A stretch of 64,000 nucleotides of DNA from positions 1,161,501 through 1,225,500 of the forward strand of contig NC_016024.1 in the NCBI RefSeq assembly GCF_000226295.1. Direction: 5' to 3'. The stretch comes from Chloracidobacterium thermophilum B. GTDB lineage: Bacteria; Acidobacteriota; Blastocatellia; Chloracidobacteriales; Chloracidobacteriaceae. A program made the position numbers and the translations under genes. The first letter of the stretch is position 1, and the number at the start of each line of letters is the position of its first letter. Of this stretch, positions 26,492-35,310 are shown in pieces. Under the pieces are notes generated by a model. That model searched no databases and was not told the origin of the DNA. It saw nothing but the letters and a program-made list of their open reading frames with translations.

Positions 26492-27886
26492 ATGTGGGAA
26501 GCACCGGAAGCACCTCCGCGACTGACGGTTTCGGCGCTGACAGCCCAGATTCGGCGACAGCTCGAAGGTGAGTTTCGGGAAGTTATCGTCGAAGGCGAGC
26601 TTTCCAACTTCGTGGCCCACACCTCCGGGCACTGGTATTTCACGCTCAAGGATGCACAGTCCCAAATCCGCTGTGCCTGTTGGAAGGGGACGAACTACCG
26701 GATTCGCTTCCGCCCGCGCAACGGCCAGCAGGTGGTGTGCCGGGGAAAAGTGACCGTCTATGCACCCAAGGGGGAGTACCAACTGACGGTCGAGGCCATG
26801 GCGCCGGTGGGAGTGGGCGAGCAACAGTTGGCCTTCGAGCAGCTCAAGGCCAAACTGGCGGCAGAGGGACTGCTTGCACCGGAGCGCAAGCGTCCCCTGC
26901 CCCTTGTCCCGCGTCGCATCGGGATTGTGACCTCGCCGACCGGGGCGGCGATTCAGGACATCCTCAATGTACTCCGCCGCCGGAACGATGGTGTGAGTGT
27001 TCTGCTCTATCCCGCGCAGGTCGAGGGGGCTGAAGCGGCTGCGAGTGTGGCGGCCGGCATTCGCTGGTTCAGCGAGAACCCGGATCCGGATTTTCCCGTG
27101 GACGTTCTCATTGTGGGACGCGGTGGCGGCAGCGCCGAAGCGCTGTGGGCATTCAACACCGAAGAGGTCGCCCGTGCGATTGCCGACTCCACGATCCCCG
27201 TTATTTCTGCCGTCGGACACGAGATAGATTTCACGATCGCGGATTTTGTGGCTGATCTGCGCGCCCCAACGCCATCGGCGGCAGCAGAGATGGTTACGGC
27301 GCGGCGCGCCGACCTGCTCGCCGAAGTCGGGTCCATGGCGTCCGCGTTGACCAAAGTGATGCACATCCGGTTGCTGCGTGAGCGGCAGGCACTGGAGACG
27401 CTGGCGCGGCATCCGGTCTTTGATGACACACAGGCGCGCCTGCGCGATGCGTTGCAGACCTGTGACGAACTGACCCTGGCGGTACAATCGGCTGTACAGA
27501 ACCGGCTGCGGTTTGCCGGTTGGCGTCTGGAGCGGGCCGGCAACCGTCTCCGGCACTACCCGTGGCGACCATACCTGCAACTCCACGAGCAGCGCGTGTC
27601 GGAACTGACGGCGAAGTTGATCGCGGGCGTGCAGGCGCAGGCGGCAGTGGCCCAGCACCGGCTGGCACAGGCGCTGACCCGTCTCAATACCTTGTCTCCG
27701 CTGCGGGTGCTGGCGCGGGGGTACGCCCTGGTACAGCATCCTGACGGGCGGCTTATCCGCACTACGGAGGACGCCGTACCGGGGCAGGACATCGTGATCC
27801 GGTTGTCCGACGGCCGGCTGCTGGGGCGGGTCGCGCAGGTGCTTCCAGAGCCGGAAGCGAAGCCGGACCCGCCGCCGCATTCGTAG
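26492..27886 (+). CDS. xseA: Exodeoxyribonuclease VII large subunit
   Basis: 464 aa from the ATG at 26492. The OB-fold N-terminus reads LTVSALTAQIRRQLEGEFREVIVEGELSNFVAHTSGHWYFTLKD, and the catalytic domain carries PRRIGIVTSPTGAAIQDILNVLRRR, VLIVGRGGGSAEALWAFN and VISAVGHEIDFTIADFVADLRAPTPSAAAEM. The coiled-coil region (residues ~280-390) and the C-terminal LSPLRVLARGYAL are typical. It pairs with XseB to degrade single-stranded DNA; no xseB is seen downstream. A TTG at 26462 would add ten residues. Confidence 0.95.
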   Translation: MWEAPEAPPRLTVSALTAQIRRQLEGEFREVIVEGELSNFVAHTSGHWYFTLKDAQSQIRCACWKGTNYRIRFRPRNGQQVVCRGKVTVYAPKGEYQLTVEAMAPVGVGEQQLAFEQLKAKLAAEGLLAPERKRPLPLVPRRIGIVTSPTGAAIQDILNVLRRRNDGVSVLLYPAQVEGAEAAASVAAGIRWFSENPDPDFPVDVLIVGRGGGSAEALWAFNTEEVARAIADSTIPVISAVGHEIDFTIADFVADLRAPTPSAAAEMVTARRADLLAEVGSMASALTKVMHIRLLRERQALETLARHPVFDDTQARLRDALQTCDELTLAVQSAVQNRLRFAGWRLERAGNRLRHYPWRPYLQLHEQRVSELTAKLIAGVQAQAAVAQHRLAQALTRLNTLSPLRVLARGYALVQHPDGRLIRTTEDAVPGQDIVIRLSDGRLLGRVAQVLPEPEAKPDPPPHS

Positions 27887-27931
27887 CCGGCTTGCTTCGG
27901 CTGGCTTATTTCGGCTGGCTTACTCGCTGAC

Positions 27932-30217
27932 TTACTCGTAGGAAGTTGGCTGCTCGCTGTTCGTTGCTGGGGCGGCCGGCCAGCTCCCGCTCTGAAAGCG
28001 CCATTCGCCGCTCGTGTAAGTGGTGACGCGGTTGCCGCCAGCCCGTTTGGCGGCATACATCATCTTGTCGGCACGGATGGTCAGTTCTTCGGCAGATTCG
28101 CCGGCGTACTCGACGATCCCAAAGCTGACAGTCACTTCGCCGTTGAAGCGCTGATAGACGCCTTCACAAATCCGTTCACCGACGCGCCGTGCGGCTTCAG
28201 CCGGTGTTTCGGGCAGAATAAGCACGAATTCGTCACCGCCGTAGCGGAAAGGCAGGTCCACCTGCCGGCGGATGACGGAACGGACCAGCTCGCCTACCCA
28301 TCGGAGCAGTTCATCGCCGGCGACGTGGCCACGGGTGTCGTTGAAGCGTTTGAAGCCGTCCAGGTCGAAGTAACACAGAGCGAAGGTGGAATCCCGGCGC
28401 TGCGCGCGCGCAATCTCGCGCGGCAGCAGGTCTTGGTAGTAGCGTTTGTTGTACAGCCCGGTCAGTTCGTCCGTAATGCTCAGTTTGAGGAGTTGTTCCT
28501 GTTGGGCGCGGCGCTCGGTGACATCGGTTAAGACGAACAGAAAGCCCTCGCTGCGTTTGGCGCGGAGGGGATGGACCGACAGGCTGGCATAGAACGTGCC
28601 GCCGTGACGACGCTTGAGGGCAACGTCTGTCCCGCCGAAGTGCACCTGGTGCCCGTCCAGAAGCTTCTCAATGCTTGTGAAGAGGCTGGAATCCTGGAAC
28701 AGGGGCAGAATGGGCGTACCGACAACTTCCTTGTCGTCGTAGCCGAACATCATTTCGGCGCCACGGCTGAAGGTCACAATGTTGCCGGCAGGGTCAGTGG
28801 AGATGATGGCCGTATCCACAGCAACATCCAGAACGGTTTGCAGGTATTCATGTTCGGCCTGGGCGTTGCGATACAGCCGGGTGTTGCGAATGGCGACGGA
28901 CACTTGCAGCGCCAGGTCTTCCGCAATGGCGCAGTCATCGTCGTCGAACGCCCCCGGACGGACGCTTTCAAACTCCAGCACGCCCTCAATCGTGCCATCG
29001 AGCCAGATCGGCGTTGCGATTTTGGAGCGCGACAGGGTGGAGTGTCCGCGCCATTCAGGCAACTGCCGCAAGTCCCGGCACAGAATCGTCTCGCCACCTT
29101 CTATGGTTTCCCGGATGAGGCCAGTGTCCCGTTGCAGGGTGGTGGCAATGACGCTGGTGCGGTTGGCAAGTGTCGAGGCAATGTGGAAGTTCTCTCCCTG
29201 GGGGCCGGTCATGTGTGGGGTATAAATCGCCACGACCTCGCACTCCATGTAGCGTTGCAGGTGTTCGACGATGTCGGCAATGACCGTTTCCAGGTCGAGG
29301 CTGCGCGCCATCTGGCGCGTCACTTCGTTGATAAGAAAGACCTGCTCCCGCTTGCGTTGGACGGCACGGTACTGAAGGGCATTGCGGAAGGCATGGTCGA
29401 GGTGACGCGACAGCAGCCCCAGCCCCTCGATTTCGACATCGGTCAGTTTGATGCGCCGTGGATAGCCGAGAATGGCGACGCCGCTGCGCTGTGACCCGTG
29501 CCGCAACTGAAGGTGGAGTTGATGTCCGTCCACATGGGTTAGCGTGTCCGGGGCTTCCGGCAGGTTGGCCAGTTCGATGGCAGCAGCCTCGGAGGACATT
29601 TTCCGGATAACCGGCTCACCTTGGGGGGACAGGTTGCCTTCATATCCGAAATGCCCACCTTCGCCGGTAATGAGCAGCCGACCGGTGATGCAGGGGGTCA
29701 GGTGGAACAGGGTACGGAAGGCAGTCTCCACCAGTTCGTCAAGATCGAGACTGGCATGGAGATTGAGCGCAATTTCGTGCAGGGTTTGCGCGGAAAGCGG
29801 AGACGGCACAACTTCGGCCGCCCGTTCGGCGCGGGCAATGGCCCGGCGCAGACGTTCGCCGGTCAGTGGTGGTGCCAGCACCAGCGTGACCCCTTCGGCT
29901 TTGGCCTTGGCCGCCAGTGCCGTGTCGTCATTGGAGAGGCATCCGATGATGGGGAGTTTGGGATTGACCTGATGGATGTAGGCCAGATGCCCCCAGGTGA
30001 CGGGATCGTCTTCGAGAGCCAGCAGGACGACATCGAACTCATATTCAGCCATCAGCGCAATGAGGGAAGTACCATCGGCGGCTACGGTGAGTTGCAGGGT
30101 GCGACTCCGCTGAAGCAGAGCTTCGATTTCCTGTCCGGCCATGGTCGGGGAAGTCACGAACAGGAGCTGCTTCTTGAACTCCACACGCGACATCTGAATG
30201 GTGGCAGGCGCAGGCAT
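27932..30217 (-). CDS. Multidomain GAF/PAS/GGDEF signalling protein
   Basis: 761 aa. Residues ~15-135 resemble a degenerate receiver (FDVVLLALEDDP in the phospho-acceptor position). Two GAF-like domains follow (around 145-290 and 300-460; LNLHASLDLDELVETAFRTLFHL and EVTRQMARSLDLETVIADIVEHLQRYM), then a PAS domain (~470-580; AIISTDPAGNIVTFSRGAEMMFGYDDKEVVG) and a GGDEF domain with an intact YGGDEF motif near residues 659-664. It is therefore a likely active diguanylate cyclase. The inputs are unknown. The ~40 C-terminal residues after the catalytic domain are unconserved. Confidence 0.92.
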   Translation of the reverse strand: MPAPATIQMSRVEFKKQLLFVTSPTMAGQEIEALLQRSRTLQLTVAADGTSLIALMAEYEFDVVLLALEDDPVTWGHLAYIHQVNPKLPIIGCLSNDDTALAAKAKAEGVTLVLAPPLTGERLRRAIARAERAAEVVPSPLSAQTLHEIALNLHASLDLDELVETAFRTLFHLTPCITGRLLITGEGGHFGYEGNLSPQGEPVIRKMSSEAAAIELANLPEAPDTLTHVDGHQLHLQLRHGSQRSGVAILGYPRRIKLTDVEIEGLGLLSRHLDHAFRNALQYRAVQRKREQVFLINEVTRQMARSLDLETVIADIVEHLQRYMECEVVAIYTPHMTGPQGENFHIASTLANRTSVIATTLQRDTGLIRETIEGGETILCRDLRQLPEWRGHSTLSRSKIATPIWLDGTIEGVLEFESVRPGAFDDDDCAIAEDLALQVSVAIRNTRLYRNAQAEHEYLQTVLDVAVDTAIISTDPAGNIVTFSRGAEMMFGYDDKEVVGTPILPLFQDSSLFTSIEKLLDGHQVHFGGTDVALKRRHGGTFYASLSVHPLRAKRSEGFLFVLTDVTERRAQQEQLLKLSITDELTGLYNKRYYQDLLPREIARAQRRDSTFALCYFDLDGFKRFNDTRGHVAGDELLRWVGELVRSVIRRQVDLPFRYGGDEFVLILPETPAEAARRVGERICEGVYQRFNGEVTVSFGIVEYAGESAEELTIRADKMMYAAKRAGGNRVTTYTSGEWRFQSGSWPAAPATNSEQPTSYE

Positions 30218-30357
30218 GAGGACAACCGAGGAAGCAAAGGTGAACCGGGCTGTGGGTGATGACAGAGCGCAGACCTAGTGTAGGCGAAGTCATCGCGCGG
30301 GTACAGCCTTTTGCTCGATACTGTCAGGAGCGGTGACGGGTAAGACCGGCACAAACA

Positions 30358-30389
30358 GCCCGGCACGGTCGGTGACGACCGTGCCGGGC
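30358..30389 (-). terminator. Intrinsic terminator after rnpB
   Basis: A perfect 14-bp inverted repeat (GCCCGGCACGGTCG / CGACCGTGCCGGGC) with a four-base loop lies eight bases beyond the 3' end of the RNase P RNA. On the minus strand it is followed by TGTTTGTG, a modest T-rich tail. Confidence 0.8.
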
Positions 30390-30396
30390 ATTGATT

Positions 30397-30831
30397 GGGA
30401 ACGGATGTGTAAGCCGAATTCTGTTCCGTCACGGGGACGGCGACGGTCATTCATCTAGGCTGCCGGTTACCCGGCAGCTCAAGCGACCTACCCGGAGATG
30501 TGCCTGCCGGAGCAGGACTTGGACGAGCAGCCCTCAGACACCTCCATATTTGGTCTTGCACCGCGAGGAGTTTGCCTAGCCGAACGTGTTACCACGCTCG
30601 CTGGTGCGCCTTTACCGCACCGTTTCACCATCGCCACTCGCACACCCCGAAGGGCGTGTAAGTCAGGCTGTCTGTTCTCTGTTGCACTTGTCGTCGCGCC
30701 CGACAGGTCGTAGCCGACGCTTCGGACGCGCCCGGCCGTTAGCCGGCTCGCTGCTCTACGGTGTTCGGACTTTCCTCTCCCTGCCGGCCGGTTGTCACGA
30801 CCAGCAGGCAGCGACCGTCCCATCCGCTCCC
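30397..30831 (-). ncRNA. rnpB: RNase P RNA (bacterial type A)
   Basis: The RNA component of ribonuclease P, which matures tRNA 5' ends. On the minus strand the universally conserved GAGGAAAGTCCGAAC occurs at 30777-30763 and the 3'-proximal TAGATGAATGACCG...ACAGAATTCGGCTTA block at about 30456-30410. The P1 helix that joins the two ends can be formed exactly: GGGAGCGGATG at 30831-30821 pairs over 11 bp (one G-U) with CATCCGTTCCC at 30407-30397, which sets both ends. The length, about 435 nt, is somewhat longer than the E. coli RNA. A strong hairpin terminator follows. Confidence 0.95.
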
Positions 30832-30873
30832 AAGGTCACAAAAGGCGGAAACCGGAAGGTATCCTCAGAAGAA

Positions 30874-30963
30874 TGGCGGAGGAGGAGGGATTCGAACCCT
30901 CGATACAGTTTCCCGTATACAGCATTTCCAATGCTGCGCCTTCAGCCACTCGGCCACCCCTCC
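30874..30963 (-). tRNA. tRNA-Ser(GGA)
   Basis: A 90-nt class II tRNA with an encoded CCA (30876-30874). Acceptor stem GGAGGGG pairs with CTCCTCC, the T arm is GAGGG-TTCGAAT-CCCTC, and the anticodon arm CAGCA-TTGGAAA-TGCTG presents GGA. A long variable arm (TATACGGGAAACTGTATC region) is present, as expected for serine. Confidence 0.96.
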
Positions 30964-31030
30964 GACAACGAACCCCGCCGCCAAAGCGGAACTCAACCGG
31001 ATTTCCGCGTATCCACCCACCGGCCATTCC

Positions 31031-31100
31031 AAAACGCAGCGGCCAAAACGCAGTGGCCAAAACGCAGTGGCCAAAACGCAGTGGCCAAAACGCAGTGGCC
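31031..31100. repeat. Five tandem copies of a 14-bp repeat between two tRNA-Ser genes
   Basis: Five head-to-tail copies of AAAACGCAGTGGCC at 31031, 31045, 31059, 31073 and 31087. The first copy differs by one base (C for T at position 10); the rest are identical. It lies in the ~200-bp gap between tRNA-Ser(CGA) and tRNA-Ser(GGA). The period is not a multiple of three, and no gene is convincing here. A variable-number tandem repeat is the simplest reading. Confidence 0.95.
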
Positions 31101-31163
31101 AAACCCGCTGGCTGGCTTTCACAGGCCCTGACCGGCCGCCCTACCCAGCCGGCCCGGCCAAAC

Positions 31164-31253
31164 TGGCGGTGAGGGTGGGATTCGAACCCACGGTACAGTT
31201 GCCCGTACATCGGTTTTCGAGACCGACCGATTCAGCCACTCTCGCACCTCACC
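31164..31253 (-). tRNA. tRNA-Ser(CGA)
   Basis: A 90-nt class II tRNA with encoded CCA (31166-31164). The acceptor GGTGAGG pairs with CCTCACC, the T arm is GTGGG-TTCGAAT-CCCAC, and the anticodon arm TCGGT-CTCGAAA-ACCGA presents CGA. A long variable arm is present. It lies directly downstream of tadA on the same strand. Confidence 0.96.
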
Positions 31254-31274
31254 AAAACTTTTCAAAACCACCCT

Positions 31275-31745
31275 TCACTCTGTGGTCAGGTTGCGGCGCT
31301 GCCGAAAAAAATCACGGAGCAGATCGCCACACGCTTCAGCCAGAACCCCACCCGTCACCAGCAGGCGGTGGTTGAGGACGCTCGCCGTACACAGTCCGAA
31401 GTGGCTCACAACCGCACCGGCCTTGGGGTCGGCGGCCCCAAAAACGAGACGCTGAATTCGGGCCTGCACGAGCGCCCCGGCGCACATTGCGCACGGTTCG
31501 AGCGTCACATAGAGCGTCGCCTCGGTCAAGCGGTAATTGCCCACCTGCCGGGCTGCCGCGCGCAGGGCGATGATTTCAGCGTGAGCCGTCGGGTCACAGT
31601 CGGTACGCACGCGGTTGCCCGCCTGGGCGACAAGCTGGCCGTTGATGACGACCACAGCCCCAACCGGGACTTCATCCACTTCGAGGCAAGTGCCGGCAGC
31701 CTCCAGGGCCAAACGCATCCAGCTCTCATCGTTCATTGTTTCCAC
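31275..31745 (-). CDS. tadA: tRNA-specific adenosine deaminase
   Basis: 156 aa. It deaminates adenosine-34 to inosine in tRNA-Arg(ACG). The zinc-deaminase motifs are intact: HAEIIALR (His and catalytic Glu) and PCAMCAGAL (the two Cys ligands). [10 protein letters not shown] and [17 protein letters not shown] also fit TadA. The start is at 31745 or at MNDESW (31736). Its stop is 21 bases from the 5' end of tRNA-Ser(CGA), so a tRNA-processing transcript is possible. Confidence 0.93.
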   Translation of the reverse strand: METMNDESWMRLALEAAGTCLEVDEVPVGAVVVINGQLVAQAGNRVRTDCDPTAHAEIIALRAAARQVGNYRLTEATLYVTLEPCAMCAGALVQARIQRLVFGAADPKAGAVVSHFGLCTASVLNHRLLVTGGVLAEACGDLLRDFFRQRRNLTTE

Positions 31746-31932
31746 GGCTGTCTGCCTTGCCCGCCGCCTGGCAGCGAGTCATTCTGTAAAAGTCTAATCA
31801 GGTCACACTGAAGCGTCAATCTTCCGCCTTCACCCGCGCCAAGGCTTTCTGCTGGTTTGAGGGCGGCCAGTCCGAACTGATTCTGAAACCTCCCAGGGCA
31901 GACCGTGGCTGGTAACATTCTGACTCGGCTGC

Positions 31933-31960
31933 TTGACAAGTCAGCAGTGCAGACTACTTA
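31933..31960 (+). promoter_or_regulatory. Candidate sigma-70 promoter upstream of topA
   Basis: TTGACA at 31933-31938 and TACTTA at 31955-31960, 16 bases apart. The gap between tadA and topA (31746-32118, ~370 bases) holds no credible gene; this is the only promoter-like element I see in it. It would give a 5' leader of roughly 150 bases. Confidence 0.4.
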
Positions 31961-32118
31961 TGACAGTGCAGGGCATCCAACAGACCGCTTGGCGGGCTTT
32001 GACCAGATGCGTCTTGCCAAATAGCGGCGTGATGCTCACAATCGCGCTTTTTCCCGCCACGGACGTTTGGATAGTCCCCAGAAGCCACAGCGGAACCCCT
32101 TGGTTTAGGTCAGGCGTC

Positions 32119-34650
32119 ATGACAAAAGGATTGGTCATTGTTGAGTCTCCGGCAAAGGCCAAAACGATTACGAAGTATCTTGGCAAGGACTTTACTGTGC
32201 TGGCCTCGTATGGTCACATCAAGGACCTGCCCGAAAAGGAACTTGGTGTGGATGTCGAGCATGGTTTCGAGCCGACCTACGAGATCATTCCCGACACGAA
32301 AAAGCGCAACAACTCCAAGACCGTACGGGAGCTGAAGTCTGCCGCCCGGAAAGCGGAGTCCATCTACCTGGCGGCCGACCCCGACCGCGAAGGGGAAGCC
32401 ATCTGTCAGCACCTGCGCGAAGAGTTGGTGGGCGACAAGGAACAAAAGCCGGTCTATCGCCTGTTGTTCAACGAAATCACCAAGGATGCCATTCAGGCTT
32501 CATTGCAGTCGCCACGGCAAATCAACCAGGCACTGGTGGAAGCCCAGCAGGCGCGGCGTGTGCTTGACCGCCTTGTGGGCTATGAAGTCAGCCCCATGCT
32601 CAACCGTGGGCTTGGCGGCGGCAAGGTTGCGCTCTCGGCCGGACGGGTACAATCCGTGGCTCTGCGTCTTGTCGTTGAGCGCGAGCGCGAGATTCTGGCT
32701 TTTCAACCAACCGAATACTGGACCTTTGATGCCCGTTTCGCCGCCGCACTTCCGCCGGAGTTTACGGCCAAGTTGTTTTCCATTCATGGCGAAACGCTCA
32801 AAACCGGCGACTTTGACAAACAGCGCAGGAACGAGCGCCACGTCCGTACCGAAGCCGAAGCCCGTGACCTTGAACGCCAGCTCCGTGAAGTTGCGGAATG
32901 GCGTGTGGCCGCGGTGACGACCAGGGAGAAGAAACGCCATCCGGTTGCGCCCTTCATCACTTCGACCCTTCAGCAGGAAGCGTCCCGGAAGCTTTCTTTT
33001 CCCGTCAAGAAAACCATGTCGCTGGCGCAAAAGCTCTACGAAGGCATCGAGCTGGGGGCTGAAGGCAGCGTCGGGCTGATTACCTACATGCGGACGGATT
33101 CAACCCGGATTGCCGATTCCGCCATAGCCGAAGTGCGCGACTTCATTGCAGCGCAGTACGGTGCCAATCGGCTGCCCGCCAAGCCCAACCAGTACAAAAA
33201 CAAGAAGGGCGCCCAGGATGCCCACGAGGCCATTCGTCCGACATCGGTCTGGCGCACGCCCGAAAAGGTTGCCCCTTACCTTGAGGCTGATGAACTGGCT
33301 CTGTACCGGCTGATCTGGCAGCGTTTCGTGGCCTCCCAGATGACGCCGGCCCTCTTTGACGCTACGACGATTGACATCGAAGGCGGGCCGGGCTTTGTCT
33401 TCCGGGCGACCGGGGCGGTGCTCCGTTTCGACGGTTTTCTGGCAGTCTATGAGGAAGGGAAGGACGAACTCGATGCTGATGACGAAGCTCTGGCGCGCAA
33501 ACTGCCACAGGTTGCCGCCGGGGAGCGCGTCGAGTGTCGTGAACTCCAGGTCAATCAAAGTTTTACCCGTCCACCGGCCCGCTACACGGAAGCCACGCTG
33601 GTCAAAACCCTTGAGGAGCGGGGCATCGGGCGACCCTCGACCTATGCCCAAACGCTGTCGGTCATTCAGGCCCGCAACTACGTCGAGAAACGTGACGGGC
33701 GGTTTCATCCTACGCCCCTTGGGATGGTGATTGCCGATGTCCTCACGGAAAATTTCGCCGACCTTTTTGACCCGGGCTATACAGCGGTGCTGGAGACACA
33801 GCTCGACGAAATCGAGGAAGGCAAACTCAACTGGCGGGAAGCACTCGAAGAGTTTTACCGGAAGTTTCGTGCTGACCTGGAAGCTGCCAAGGCCAACCTC
33901 AAAAAAGCCAAGGAAGGGGTGGCTACGGACGAACGCTGCCACAAATGCGGGGCGGCCATGGTGCTCAAGCTGGGGCGCTTTGGAAAGTATCTGGCCTGTA
34001 CCAACTTGGAGTGCAGGGCAACCCGGGACTACGGGACGCTGCCAACGGCTACGTCGGACCCTGGCACGGCCGCTGAAGCTGTTGGGGAGATCGCCTGTGA
34101 CGCCTGCGGGCGTCCGATGGTACGCAAGCGTGGACGCTGGGGCGAGTTTCTCGCCTGCACGGGCTACCCGGAGTGCAAAACGACCCGCAATCTGACCAGG
34201 ACCGGCGCTCCCAAGCCTGCCCCTGTCCAGCTTGACGAAGCCTGTCCAACCTGTGGCCAGCCACTGGCCGTCCGGCAGGGACGCTACGGCGAGTTCATCG
34301 GCTGCTCAAACTATCCGAAATGCACGTATATCAAGCGTGAAGCCATCATGCCCTGTCCGCGGCCGGGCTGCGGCGGCGACATCACCGAACGCCGGTCCGG
34401 GCGTGGCCGGGTGTTCTACAAGTGCACCAATACGGCCTGTGATGTGGTCTATTGGGACAAGCCGGTAACTCACCCCTGCCCAAGCTGCGGGGCGCCCTTT
34501 ACCCTCCAGAAAACGAATGCCCAGGGGGAGACGTACCATTACTGCGCCGACAAGGAACATTGCGGCTGGACGGAACTCCCGGCGGAGAAGCGAAAGAAAA
34601 AAGACACGCTGCCGGCATCCAAAAACCCGTCTGCCTCTGAGGCCGCGTAG
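32119..34650 (+). CDS. topA: DNA topoisomerase I
   Basis: 843 aa type IA topoisomerase that relaxes negative supercoils. The Toprim domain starts at MTKGLVIVESPAKAKTITKYLG and includes AADPDREGEAI; the active-site Tyr is Y323 in GLITYMRTDS (E. coli Y319). The C-terminus carries five Cys4 zinc-ribbon-like units (CHKCG...C, CDACG...C, CPTCG...C, CPRPGCG...C, CPSCG...C), more than the three of E. coli. I chose the ATG at 32119 because the homology starts there; the frame is open to 31933 but that part has no family sequence. Confidence 0.96.
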   Translation: MTKGLVIVESPAKAKTITKYLGKDFTVLASYGHIKDLPEKELGVDVEHGFEPTYEIIPDTKKRNNSKTVRELKSAARKAESIYLAADPDREGEAICQHLREELVGDKEQKPVYRLLFNEITKDAIQASLQSPRQINQALVEAQQARRVLDRLVGYEVSPMLNRGLGGGKVALSAGRVQSVALRLVVEREREILAFQPTEYWTFDARFAAALPPEFTAKLFSIHGETLKTGDFDKQRRNERHVRTEAEARDLERQLREVAEWRVAAVTTREKKRHPVAPFITSTLQQEASRKLSFPVKKTMSLAQKLYEGIELGAEGSVGLITYMRTDSTRIADSAIAEVRDFIAAQYGANRLPAKPNQYKNKKGAQDAHEAIRPTSVWRTPEKVAPYLEADELALYRLIWQRFVASQMTPALFDATTIDIEGGPGFVFRATGAVLRFDGFLAVYEEGKDELDADDEALARKLPQVAAGERVECRELQVNQSFTRPPARYTEATLVKTLEERGIGRPSTYAQTLSVIQARNYVEKRDGRFHPTPLGMVIADVLTENFADLFDPGYTAVLETQLDEIEEGKLNWREALEEFYRKFRADLEAAKANLKKAKEGVATDERCHKCGAAMVLKLGRFGKYLACTNLECRATRDYGTLPTATSDPGTAAEAVGEIACDACGRPMVRKRGRWGEFLACTGYPECKTTRNLTRTGAPKPAPVQLDEACPTCGQPLAVRQGRYGEFIGCSNYPKCTYIKREAIMPCPRPGCGGDITERRSGRGRVFYKCTNTACDVVYWDKPVTHPCPSCGAPFTLQKTNAQGETYHYCADKEHCGWTELPAEKRKKKDTLPASKNPSASEAA

Positions 34651-34725
34651 CAGACGTTGCCGGGTTCTGGGCGGTTGTGTGATTTGGTTGCCTTGGCTTC
34701 GGGAGTTGTCCTACAACGTGTTGCC

Positions 34726-35310
34726 ATGCGAGGTCAGGGGCTGCGGCGACGACAATTTCTTCGGTATGCCACATCCGGTGCCTGTGGCGGTGTCTTTGGG
34801 CTGCTGGCCGCCGGTCTGCCCAACACAGGTCTGGCTGAAGCCGGCGTCCTTCCCGCGACCGATGAAGGGAAGCTGCCCAAAGGCTTTCGTGAGCCGACCC
34901 TGACGCTCGACGAACTCGAAGTCCAGCAGGTGGACTATCCGCTTGCCGATGTGCTGGCCCGCGTCACGATTGACAATCCCAACCAGGCGCTCACCCTGAG
35001 CAAACTGACCTACCGGATTGTGCTCAATGGCGTCGAGTGTGGGACAGGCGAGCATCCCGAAAAGCTGACGCTACCCAAAAAGGCTGCCCTGGCCCTGTCA
35101 TTGCCGATAACCGCCGATCTTTCCTCGGTGCCGCACCTTGGGATCAACACCCTGTTGCAGACCCGCCTGGGCGAGGGCGTTTTCATCAACTACGTCATCC
35201 ACGTGGCCTTTGAGGTGAGCGTGCTCTGGCTCTTCAAACGCCAGATCAAGGCCAAGCTCACCGGGCGGTTGCCCCTGCGCGATGTTCTGGGCAAGCTATC
35301 CCTACCGTAA
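34726..35310 (+). CDS. LEA14-like (WHy-domain) protein with Tat-type signal
   Basis: 194 aa from the ATG at 34726. The N-terminus has a twin-arginine-like signal (GLRRRQFLRYATSGACGGVFGLLAAG). The rest matches the late-embryogenesis-abundant type 2 / water-stress-hypersensitivity fold: LTLDELEVQQVDYPLADVLARVTIDNPNQALTLSKLTYRIVLNGVECGTGE, given here as its first and last strands. Such proteins are thought to protect against desiccation or stress, a family-level inference. It directly precedes the AT-rich restriction island; the stop overlaps the next start by one base. Confidence 0.75.
   Translation: MRGQGLRRRQFLRYATSGACGGVFGLLAAGLPNTGLAEAGVLPATDEGKLPKGFREPTLTLDELEVQQVDYPLADVLARVTIDNPNQALTLSKLTYRIVLNGVECGTGEHPEKLTLPKKAALALSLPITADLSSVPHLGINTLLQTRLGEGVFINYVIHVAFEVSVLWLFKRQIKAKLTGRLPLRDVLGKLSLP

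Noticed and set aside
31031-31100. Repeat array as a CRISPR
   Set aside because: The copies are contiguous with no spacers, and there are no cas genes in the window.
30586-31375. Long open frames over rnpB and the tRNA genes
   Set aside because: They run across a conserved RNase P RNA and two tRNAs; no protein similarity and no ribosome-binding sites.
31933-32118. An N-terminal extension of topoisomerase I
   Set aside because: The 62 added residues have no family similarity and include a probable promoter; the homology begins at 32119.
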